Shown here one piece after another: positions 1 through 6,730 of a DNA stretch of 9,799 nt (position 1 is the stretch's first letter; each line of letters starts with the position of its first letter). Below the pieces are notes generated by a model. It made no database searches and had not been told where the DNA came from. It saw only the letters and a program-made list of their open reading frames with translations. This DNA comes from DASVWH01 sp036389715 (GTDB lineage: Bacteria; Acidobacteriota; Blastocatellia; Pyrinomonadales; Pyrinomonadaceae): the NCBI GenBank assembly GCA_036389715.1, contig DASVWH010000086.1, positions 1-9,799 of the forward strand, read 5' to 3'. The position numbers were made by a program, and so were the translations under genes.

Positions 1-1244
1 GCCGCCAGCGAGCGCAGCGCCAGCGGCGTGCCGCCCCACCAGCGCCCGTATCTCATCATGCGCTTGAGCCGCGTAAACGACGGGTAGCCTGCGAAGAATT
101 CGTCGCCGCCGAGCCCGGAGAGAGCGACCTTGATTCCCTGCTCCCGGACGGCGCGCGCGACAACGTAAGTGTTGAGGCCGTCGCCCGTCGGCTGGTCCAT
201 CACGGCCAGAGCCTCCGGCAGTTGTTCGAGCAGGCGTTCTTGCGTGAGTCGGATTTCCGTATGAACGGTCTGGAAATGCGCGGCCGTCCGGCGCGCCTGG
301 CTCGCTTCGTCGTAGCCGCTCTCGGCGAAGCCTACCGTAAAAGTACGCGGCGCTGCCCCGGCCTCGCGCATCAGCGCAACTACCGCGCTCGAATCCAGCC
401 CGCCGGAGAGAAACGCCCCGACCGGGACATCGCTGACCAGATTCAGCGCCACTGCTTCGTGCAGGAGTTCCCTGACGCGGCGGCGGCTCTCTGCGGGCGC
501 GGCATCGCGCGCTTCGGCCGTGCCGCGGCTTAACATATTCCAGTAGCAGCCCGCCTCCCGTTCCCCCCTCTCGTCCACCGTCATCCAGCTGCCGGGCTCC
601 AGGGCGCGCACTCCTTCGACCAGGGTTCGCGGAGCCGGGACGGACTGGTATGCCAGGTAATGCCAGAGCCCCAGGCGGTCGAGCCGTCGCGGGACAAGCC
701 CGCTCTCAAGCAGCGCTTTGACTTCCGAAGCGAAGAGGAAAAACCCGCGCCCCGCGTAGTAGTAGAGCGGCTTGATGCCGAGCCGGTCGCGCGCGAGCAG
801 GAGTTTCCGCCGACCTGCATCCCAGAGCCCGAAGGCGAACATGCCGCGCAGATTTTCCAGGCACTCTCTTCCGTCCCTTTGATAAGCGCGCAGGATGACT
901 TCCGTATCCGACTGAGAGCGCCAGGCGTCCGGCCCCTCGCCGAGCGCGCCGCGCAGCTCCCGAAAATTGTAGACCTCCCCGTTGTAGGTAATCTGATTGC
1001 CCGTGCGCGGATCGCTCATCGGCTGGTGTCCGGCCGTCGAGAGATCGAGGATGGAGAGACGCGTGTGCCCTAGCCCCACCTCGCAGCCCTTCGGGCTAAG
1101 CACCGACAGGCCCCGATCATCCGGCCCCCTGTGGTCCAGGTATTTGACCATTCTGGCCAGTGCTTCGCGCAAGCCAGCGCCGCGTGCCCCGGACTCCGGC
1201 TCACGCTCACCCGAAGCTGAAATAATGCCTGCTATCCCGCACAT
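1..1244 (-). CDS. asnB: Asparagine synthase-like glutamine amidotransferase, C-terminus cut off by window edge
   Basis: I translated this by hand from the ATG at 1244 and it stays open to base 1, giving the first 414 residues. Class B asparagine synthases have about 600 or more, so the C-terminal part is missing. The protein begins MCGIAG, which places the catalytic Cys at position 2 once Met is removed. The N-terminal glutaminase (Ntn) domain shows DHRGPDD near 39-45, GHTRLSILDL near 60-69 and NGEVYNFR near 86-93. The synthase domain has the ATP pyrophosphate loop SGGLDSS at 280-286 and SGLGGDEFFAGY from 376. Known chemistry of the family: ammonia from glutamine is passed to an adenylated carboxylate, classically aspartate. 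In polysaccharide clusters, paralogues are thought to amidate uronic acids or modify other precursors; that role here is inference. The gene lies 41 bases after the GT9 gene. Its ribosome site is weak (only TAAG-like), so coupling or low expression is possible. The family call is secure; the substrate is unknown. Confidence 0.95.
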   Translation of the reverse strand, partial: MCGIAGIISASGEREPESGARGAGLREALARMVKYLDHRGPDDRGLSVLSPKGCEVGLGHTRLSILDLSTAGHQPMSDPRTGNQITYNGEVYNFRELRGALGEGPDAWRSQSDTEVILRAYQRDGRECLENLRGMFAFGLWDAGRRKLLLARDRLGIKPLYYYAGRGFFLFASEVKALLESGLVPRRLDRLGLWHYLAYQSVPAPRTLVEGVRALEPGSWMTVDERGEREAGCYWNMLSRGTAEARDAAPAESRRRVRELLHEAVALNLVSDVPVGAFLSGGLDSSAVVALMREAGAAPRTFTVGFAESGYDEASQARRTAAHFQTVHTEIRLTQERLLEQLPEALAVMDQPTGDGLNTYVVARAVREQGIKVALSGLGGDEFFAGYPSFTRLKRMMRYGRWWGGTPLALRSLA

Positions 1245-1285
1245 GATTTTACTTAGCTGAGGCCCGCGCTGCCCGGCGGCAGGCG

Positions 1286-2557
1286 CTAGGCTTCAAGGCA
1301 GACCTTTGCGCCTTCATCCCGGCCTTCATCCTTGCTCGAAAGAGGCGCGGTGCGCGCGCCCCGCTCGCCGACGCCCCTTCGTTCGAGCACTCTACGGCAT
1401 CCGGCGAGCACTTCTTCGACGCCGATTCGTTTGACGCAGTGGTCCGATTCCGTCGCTGCAAAGAGGCACTCCTTGCAGACCATGACGGCGCGGAAAAGCT
1501 CGTGGCCCGCGCCGTGCGGAGACCAGCGCCCGGCCAGGTCCCGCGTCCCGAAAATGGCGACGACGGGTGTGTTCATGACCGCGGCCAGGTGCATCGGCCC
1601 GGTGTCGTTCGTCAGTAGCAGTTGTGCGCGCGATAACAACTCGGCCGTGCCGCGCAGGGAGAGCGAGCCCGCGAGATTCATCCCGCCGCCCGCAGCCTCC
1701 AGGACCGCATCGCACAACTCCCGCTCCGCGCTCGACCCGACGGCGAGCAGGCCGCACCCGCTCTCGCGGCGCAAACGCCGCGCGACCTCCGCGAATCTCT
1801 CCGCGGGCCACCTGTGACCCACCTGCTTGCCGCCGGGGCAGAGCGCGATGAATGGGCGGCCATCGCTCAACAGCTCGTCAATCTGCTTGCCCTCTTCCGC
1901 CGTCAGAGGCCCCAGCTCGAAACGCACGGCGGTCAAAGCAGCGGCATCAAGCTCGGACAGGTGCGCCAGATTGCGCGCTATCTCTCCGGGATAAAGCCCG
2001 GCGGCGAGCGCCTGCGCGTAGGCCAGAAATTTCAAGCTGACCAGCTCATACCCGACGCCGAAACGTGCGCCCGTCAAACGCGCGAAGACCAGGTTGCGAA
2101 TCACGTGGACCAGGGAGATATTGCAGGGCGGCAGCGAGACCATCAGGTCCGGCCGCAAGCCTCTTATGCGCCGCAGCAACTTCAGCATCTTTCCGAGGCC
2201 CCTAATCTCGTCGGTCGAGTAAGCCTCTATCCGGTCGAGAAACGAGACGCCGTCGAGCAGCTCGCGTGCGCCCGCGTGCCCGCTCCCGCTCGGTCCCGCG
2301 GAAGTCAAAAGGACCAGGCGGCTCTGCGGGTAACGCTCGCGCAGGGCCATCAGGGCCGGGACGGCGACAAGCACGTCCCCGACATTCCCGATCAGGTGAA
2401 CTACTACGCAGCCGGGATTGAGCGGCGGCCGGAGGCGCAGGAAGAGCACCGCCCGCAGCACCCGCAGGCAGTCGTTCAAAGCGTCTTTGAGCCCGAGCGC
2501 AAAGCGTGCCTTGAGTCGTAAGACGAATGACAAGTTGTGCCTCTCTGCGCTGTTCAT
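1286..2557 (-). CDS. Glycosyltransferase family 9 (ADP-heptose:LPS heptosyltransferase-like)
   Basis: A 423-residue GT9 (GT-B fold) enzyme if it starts at the ATG at 2557. The frame extends to a TTG at 2626, but that start lacks a Shine-Dalgarno site, overlaps the preceding gene by 34 bases and adds an unremarkable Arg-rich leader, so I prefer 2557. An AGGGG lies about 15 bases before that ATG, which is rather far. The N-terminal Rossmann half carries HLIGNVGDVLVAVPAL (about 54-69), the family's acceptor-side glycine loop. The C-terminal half has PGGKQVGHRWP (about 241-251) and NDTGPMHLA (317-325), the donor-binding signature. A Cys cluster follows (C361, C364, C374), a pattern common in GT9. 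The last 25 or so residues are a hydrophilic, low-complexity tail. Family members transfer heptose or related sugars to lipid-A core or other glycans in the cytoplasm. Placement in an assembly cluster suggests it builds the repeat unit or its anchor. The donor sugar cannot be read from sequence. Confidence 0.9.
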   Translation of the reverse strand: MNSAERHNLSFVLRLKARFALGLKDALNDCLRVLRAVLFLRLRPPLNPGCVVVHLIGNVGDVLVAVPALMALRERYPQSRLVLLTSAGPSGSGHAGARELLDGVSFLDRIEAYSTDEIRGLGKMLKLLRRIRGLRPDLMVSLPPCNISLVHVIRNLVFARLTGARFGVGYELVSLKFLAYAQALAAGLYPGEIARNLAHLSELDAAALTAVRFELGPLTAEEGKQIDELLSDGRPFIALCPGGKQVGHRWPAERFAEVARRLRRESGCGLLAVGSSAERELCDAVLEAAGGGMNLAGSLSLRGTAELLSRAQLLLTNDTGPMHLAAVMNTPVVAIFGTRDLAGRWSPHGAGHELFRAVMVCKECLFAATESDHCVKRIGVEEVLAGCRRVLERRGVGERGARTAPLSSKDEGRDEGAKVCLEA

Positions 2558-2592
2558 GGGCTTAAACGGCGGCCCCTGGCTCGCACGATTGA

Positions 2593-4104
2593 TTAACGAC
2601 CCTCGCCGCCGGGCACGATGGTCCAACGAAATTGCGCCGCGTCGAAGCTGAGAAGGGGTGAGCCCTGTGCGCCATTCGTTTTGACCGGATTCGCCCCGCG
2701 GTAAGCGAGCGCCGTATTGAGCACCCAGTCGTCGTCCAAACGAAATCCCATCGTTTGATTCAACTGCGGCCAGGCCGCGTAGAGGTCCGGGTCCGACTTT
2801 AATCTAATCTCGCCGGAGAGCTGATGTGCGGCCAGGTAATCTACGAGCAGGGCCTGGCGAGTTACTTCGTAACGCCAGATGCCTATAACCATCCAGGTCG
2901 TACTGACCCCGGCGGTTATCAGCACGATGAGCGCGAGCCTGGCCCAGAGCGATGCCTTGGGGCCGGACCTGACAAACCTTCGCCAGAGCCATCCCGCCAG
3001 CAGTAGCAGCAGGGGAATCAGCGAATACTTCTTTCTCGTATCGAGGGAATACCCGCCCGTCAGCGCGTAGACCAGCGATGCTCCCAGGAGCAGCAGCATC
3101 AGGTACGGCAGCCAGTTCGCACCGGGCCGCGCCGCGCCCGGGTCGAAGCCACCGCGCCGGACGACGTAGAGGAGCAATGCTCCCAGCATCGCCGTCAGCA
3201 AGAGGGCGCTGACTATCTGAGTCGTGCCCCAGGAGAAGAAGAGGAAGCTGCGCGTCACAGGATTAAGCCAGGGCTGGAAGACGTAGGCGTTGCTGTACTG
3301 ATGATAATAGACGGAAAGGATGCTCCTGAGATTCAGGAAGGGGCGCTTGTAATCACTGACCGCCTGCGCCGAGAGCAGCCTGAACATCAGCAGATACGCC
3401 CCGCCCGCGAGAAACGGAGCCCAACCCGAATAGCGTGAAAGCATCCGCCGCCGCGCGCCCGCAAAGCTCCATCCGTCCGCGGGCAACCAGATGATGACGC
3501 CGCTCACGAGCGTCGCAAAGAGCAGGTAATCGTTGGTCAACAAGGATAATAACGTCAATCCGAAGCAGATGATGAAAGCCTGCCGTTGCGCCTGCGCCGA
3601 GCCCGCATACTTGAGCAGCACGAGGATGTTGAGCCAGAACAGGGAGTTGGCCAGCACGGGCGAGAGCCCGGAAGCCCAGAGCAGCGCCTGGTAACCCCAG
3701 GGGAAAATCCCCATCGCCAGGGCCAGGATGAGCGCAAGCACACTGTTTCCCAGGAGCGTCCGGCAGACCTTGTAAAAACAGCAGACGGCCGCAACGTGTG
3801 CCAGGAGAGCCAGGAGGCCCAGCGCCAGCGGATGAAGCGAGACGGCCCACAGAGGGACGACGAGGCCTAAGATTCGCCACACTCCCAGGCCATCAATCCA
3901 GGCCCCCAACCCCTTTTGGAGCATGGTGCTCAGGGAGAAATCATCCGCGACAGGCACGTAATTGTAGACGGACGGCAGCCAGGCCAGAAGCACCGCCACT
4001 GTGACCAGCAGGTAAGGAGAGAGCGCCCGCCACAAGGCCCCGCCAGTCTTCACACGACTCGCTTGCGGCTGCCCCGGCAGGGGCTCCTGTGCGGCGACTC
4101 TCAC
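2593..4104 (-). CDS. Polytopic membrane protein, possible GT-C-type glycosyltransferase
   Basis: A 503-residue integral membrane protein starting with GTG at 4104. The start is well fixed: an AAGGAG sits 5 bases upstream, and the GTG overlaps the TGA of the preceding SGNH gene (GTGA, 4 bases), which implies translational coupling. A short cytoplasmic leader is followed by a hydrophobic segment at about 31-48 and then VPVADDFS (about 50-57). About ten further hydrophobic segments run to roughly residue 408. The last 90 or so residues (about 415-503) are mostly soluble. An acidic pair just after the first membrane span is the hallmark of GT-C enzymes of the PMT/ArnT type, which use polyprenyl-phosphate sugars at the outer membrane face. 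That placement, the topology and the neighbouring glycan genes support a GT-C reading, but I see no family-specific motif beyond this. Alternatives are a polysaccharide ligase or an uncharacterised membrane component. It is certainly a gene; its function is moderate to low confidence. Confidence 0.88.
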   Translation of the reverse strand: MRVAAQEPLPGQPQASRVKTGGALWRALSPYLLVTVAVLLAWLPSVYNYVPVADDFSLSTMLQKGLGAWIDGLGVWRILGLVVPLWAVSLHPLALGLLALLAHVAAVCCFYKVCRTLLGNSVLALILALAMGIFPWGYQALLWASGLSPVLANSLFWLNILVLLKYAGSAQAQRQAFIICFGLTLLSLLTNDYLLFATLVSGVIIWLPADGWSFAGARRRMLSRYSGWAPFLAGGAYLLMFRLLSAQAVSDYKRPFLNLRSILSVYYHQYSNAYVFQPWLNPVTRSFLFFSWGTTQIVSALLLTAMLGALLLYVVRRGGFDPGAARPGANWLPYLMLLLLGASLVYALTGGYSLDTRKKYSLIPLLLLLAGWLWRRFVRSGPKASLWARLALIVLITAGVSTTWMVIGIWRYEVTRQALLVDYLAAHQLSGEIRLKSDPDLYAAWPQLNQTMGFRLDDDWVLNTALAYRGANPVKTNGAQGSPLLSFDAAQFRWTIVPGGEGR

Positions 4105-5132
4105 TCGATCTCCTTCAGGACTTCGCCTGCCATTAACGCGACGGCACGCGCGCTCGGGTGCGGGTCGTTCCAGAAGACGCGCACGTCCGCGTCGGAGAGA
4201 TTTTCGGCATGAGCCTTGATGAGAAACGATTCGATGCCGCGCTGCTCCAGGCTCCGCCTGATGGTCTCTTCATAGGCGAGACTCTTTTCCGGCGACCCGC
4301 GAAAGCCGACCGCGTCCCTGTAGATGCCGACCGCGAACCTGATGCCTCTCTCGCGGCACAGCGCCTGGACGCGAGAGAGCGCCTGCATCGAATAATCCAG
4401 TGCGGCCGCGCTCTCCTGCTCGCTCATCCCGCCGCCCGCCGCCTGTCCCGCGCCGCCCCCGAAACGGTGATAGAGTTTCTTGAGCGTGTCGCTGATTAAG
4501 AAAGAGGTGTAGACGCGCGAGTAGAGAAAGTGCGTCAAGCGTTGCCGCCAGCCATCGGAAAATGCCGCGAGCTTTCCCTTCCCGATGTCGAAGTAATCGT
4601 TCTCGAACGTCACGTCGTTCGGGACGTAGGCGATAATCAGGTCCGTGGCCGAGTGGCGCTTCAGGTAATCCGCGATGGCCGCGTACTCGTTCCAGGAGGA
4701 GTAACCGGGCGCGGCGATGTTCTGGACCTCGGAGCTTGACCCTTTCGCCCGAAGCAGACCTTGCAGCCGCGAAGCGATGGTCTCTTCATCGCGCAGGCCG
4801 TAACCGAAGACGACCGAATCGCCGACGAGCAGGACCACCTTTTCGGGACTCCCGCCGCGCTCGTTCGTCGCATCAAGCGTGCCGTCTGTGCCCGCCGCGA
4901 CGACGACCCGGTTGCCTTCCCCGTCAATCTTCACTTCCTGCCCTAGATAATTGCCTTGATAGCCCGGCCGCAGCCTGTACGGCAGCAGCTCGTCATTATT
5001 GGCCAGGTAGATATTCGGGTCCAGGATGGCGGGGCGATAGTTAATCAGGCGCAAAAAGATTTCGCAGACAGAGAGCGCCAGCAGCAGCGAGCAGAGGACG
5101 GTCAGAAGTTTTAAGCGCCGACGCCTGTTGAT
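4101..5132 (-). CDS. Membrane-anchored SGNH/GDSL hydrolase with no canonical start codon at the apparent N-terminus
   Basis: The protein carries the SGNH catalytic blocks. Numbered from the codon at 5132 (343 residues), these are VGDS with nucleophile Ser106 (block I), APGYSSWNEY with the block II Gly near 143, VPND near 170-173 (block III) and NDPHPSA with Asp323/His325 (block V). Such enzymes are esterases or acyltransferases; in glycan clusters they often add or remove O-acetyl groups in the periplasm. The first conventional start in frame is a TTG at 5054, which would leave 317 residues and no anchor. The frame stays open upstream and encodes an Arg-rich run (NRRRRLK) followed by a hydrophobic span ending SVCEIFLRL, a textbook signal anchor. 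No ATG, GTG or TTG occurs before the upstream TAG. An ATC at 5132 lies 7 bases from GGAGG and is the best-placed initiation site. The gene overlaps the next one by 4 bases. SGNH identity is strong; the exact reaction and true start are uncertain. Confidence 0.88.
   Translation of the reverse strand: MNRRRRLKLLTVLCSLLLALSVCEIFLRLINYRPAILDPNIYLANNDELLPYRLRPGYQGNYLGQEVKIDGEGNRVVVAAGTDGTLDATNERGGSPEKVVLLVGDSVVFGYGLRDEETIASRLQGLLRAKGSSSEVQNIAAPGYSSWNEYAAIADYLKRHSATDLIIAYVPNDVTFENDYFDIGKGKLAAFSDGWRQRLTHFLYSRVYTSFLISDTLKKLYHRFGGGAGQAAGGGMSEQESAAALDYSMQALSRVQALCRERGIRFAVGIYRDAVGFRGSPEKSLAYEETIRRSLEQRGIESFLIKAHAENLSDADVRVFWNDPHPSARAVALMAGEVLKEIE
4110..4115 (-). promoter_or_regulatory. Shine-Dalgarno AAGGAG fixing the GTG start of the membrane protein
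   Basis: AAGGAG lies 5 bases before the GTG at 4104, inside the last codons of the SGNH gene. With the GTGA stop/start overlap, it supports re-initiation by ribosomes finishing the SGNH reading frame. Confidence 0.8.
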
Positions 5133-5139
5133 GAGCCTG

Positions 5140-5144
5140 CCTCC
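5140..5144 (-). promoter_or_regulatory. Strong Shine-Dalgarno (GGAGG) without a canonical start codon behind it
   Basis: On the minus strand GGAGG is followed by seven bases (CAGGCTC) and then ATC AAC AGG CGT, in frame with the SGNH hydrolase. The spacing is ideal, but the codon is ATC rather than ATG, GTG or TTG. This site is the main reason for placing the SGNH start at 5132. Confidence 0.6.
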
Positions 5145-5206
5145 GGTGAATATCCGCTTGACGAAACCGGGCTGCCTCTGCGACGAAGTCTAAGAGAATA
5201 AAGCGG

Positions 5207-6730
5207 TTAGGCTTGTTCCACTGAGCCCGCCCGTCGCCTCGTTCTTCTGAAGCGAATAATGGGCAGAAAGATCAGGAGCACGAAAAAGATTCTCTGGGCC
5301 ATCCCGCCCAGGTAAAAGGCTAACTGGCTGTCAATCGAGAGCAGAAACGGAATCAGGACGAAGCCCAGCCCGTTGAGCAGAAAGCCCGACGACCCAGAGA
5401 GGAAAGTCTGTTGAAAGAAGTCCAGAAAGATTCCGATCAGGAACATCATCAGGACCACGCCCGGCCATCCGAAATTGATATAGCTTTCGGTCAGAATGCC
5501 GATGGCGAAGGATGATTTTTCGAGGTCCTCTTCGGCCGTAATCCCGTAGGCCACCTGGTAAAACATATTCGCCTCGTTGACGGACGGCTTCTCCGGCCAG
5601 ACGAAGCGCGGAACCAGTGCGATGGCCATGTAAGAGTAGAGGCGTCCGTACTGGTAGGGGACGGTCGAGGGCGTCAGCTCCAGGACGTTCGCCGTCTGGT
5701 TGAGCAGCGCCACCCGCGAAAGGCTGTTATAGGTCAGGTCTCTCAGGGTTTCGAGCGATGAATCGTTGAAGGCCTCGCCCCACTTGCCGAAGGACTCCGA
5801 GACCCAGAAGGCGATTCTTTCGACCTTCGTATCTTCATTCTGCTGATACCAGTATTTTTCGCGGACGGAATATTTGCCGACCTGAAAAAAGAGCACGTAG
5901 AGAATCACGCCGACGACGGCCAGGCGCGGAATCCTTCTCTTCTCGACGACGTAGATGACCGCGCACGTGATGACATCATAGACCAGAGCGCCGAGCCAGC
6001 CCGAAGACATGTCCACGATGAAACGGAAGGTGATGAAGATGGCGAGCAGGAACAAATCGTAGCGCGGAGCCCTGCCCCTGAGCACGTTCTGAAAGAGGAT
6101 GGCGAAGGCGACGAGCGGGATGATGTTCTGAAAGATGAACATCATCTGCATCATGCCCTCGCCGAAGAGGTCCGGCGAGACTTCGTAGAAACTGACGAGG
6201 CTGCCGATGAACATGATGGCGCGCAGGTAACCCCAGCGCGCGTTGTCCGATGAGATGGTCGGAATGATGCGCGGGACGAATCTTTTGCCGATGCGGCTGG
6301 CGACCCCCGCCCAGAGCGAGAGCACGCCGAGCAGCACCATCACCATCGCTCCCGTCACGGCCTCGCGCGAGACCGTCTGCCCGGAATTCCAACGGGCGAC
6401 CGCATCGCGTGTTCCCCAGAAGAGCGGAAAGGCGTAGTAGAGCCAGTAGATCATCGCCAGCATCGAGAACAACGGCACTTCCGCGTTATTTCTGGCACGC
6501 CAGCGGCAGTATCCGGCCCAGGGCAGAAAGAGCAGGATGAGGGCCGCGAACCATTCGACGATAGTGATGTCGTTGGCGCTCGCCAGCCAGAGAAAGACCG
6601 TCACCACCAGCGGGGGCAGCAGGACGCGCGCGAGCGCCGGAAAACGCTTCTTGACTCCGAAGGAAGAGGCTCTCGAATTGTTGCGCCGCTCGGCGAGAGA
6701 AGCCGTCTGGATTGAGTCAATCGCTCTCAT
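5207..6730 (-). CDS. O-antigen / oligosaccharide repeat-unit polymerase-like membrane protein (Wzy type)
   Basis: A 507-residue polytopic protein starting with ATG at 6730, preceded by GGAG at 7 bases; the start overlaps the upstream GT4 stop (ATGA, 4 bases). A basic cytoplasmic leader (1-33) is followed by about a dozen hydrophobic segments. One long polar loop sits at about 287-365, and a second conserved-looking stretch, LVPRFVWPEKPSVNEAN (372-388), is followed by YG near 395 and SFAIGILTESYINFGWPG (407-424). A large periplasmic loop with Arg, then an S-x-x-x-G-x-x-x-E-x-Y-x-N-F-G segment leading into the last spans, is typical of the oligosaccharide repeat-unit polymerase group. Known role of the group: linking lipid-carried repeat units on the periplasmic face in Wzx/Wzy pathways. 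The GT4 enzymes upstream fit as the source of those units. Sequence divergence among Wzy proteins is extreme, so the call rests on topology, loop pattern and context. An O-antigen ligase is the main alternative. Confidence 0.85.
   Translation of the reverse strand: MRAIDSIQTASLAERRNNSRASSFGVKKRFPALARVLLPPLVVTVFLWLASANDITIVEWFAALILLFLPWAGYCRWRARNNAEVPLFSMLAMIYWLYYAFPLFWGTRDAVARWNSGQTVSREAVTGAMVMVLLGVLSLWAGVASRIGKRFVPRIIPTISSDNARWGYLRAIMFIGSLVSFYEVSPDLFGEGMMQMMFIFQNIIPLVAFAILFQNVLRGRAPRYDLFLLAIFITFRFIVDMSSGWLGALVYDVITCAVIYVVEKRRIPRLAVVGVILYVLFFQVGKYSVREKYWYQQNEDTKVERIAFWVSESFGKWGEAFNDSSLETLRDLTYNSLSRVALLNQTANVLELTPSTVPYQYGRLYSYMAIALVPRFVWPEKPSVNEANMFYQVAYGITAEEDLEKSSFAIGILTESYINFGWPGVVLMMFLIGIFLDFFQQTFLSGSSGFLLNGLGFVLIPFLLSIDSQLAFYLGGMAQRIFFVLLIFLPIIRFRRTRRRAGSVEQA

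Noticed and set aside
1269..1282. Small hairpin (CTGCC-GCCG-GGCAG) just after the GT9 stop as a terminator
   Set aside because: Only five base pairs and no T-tract; the asnB-like gene follows 41 bases after the GT9 stop on the same strand. Chance is likely in GC-rich DNA.
1814..2521. Long plus-strand open frame (235 aa) antisense to the GT9 gene
   Set aside because: It mirrors a well-supported GT9 reading frame. Its translation is rich in Arg, Gln and Pro with no domain, as expected for a GC-rich shadow frame.
2558..2626. TTG at 2626 as the GT9 start
   Set aside because: No ribosome site, overlap with the upstream gene and an Arg-rich leader without family similarity. The ATG at 2557 is preferred.
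5145..5206. Internal promoter in the 74-base gap before the SGNH gene
   Set aside because: A TATTCT-like hexamer is present, but no convincing -35 partner at proper spacing was found.
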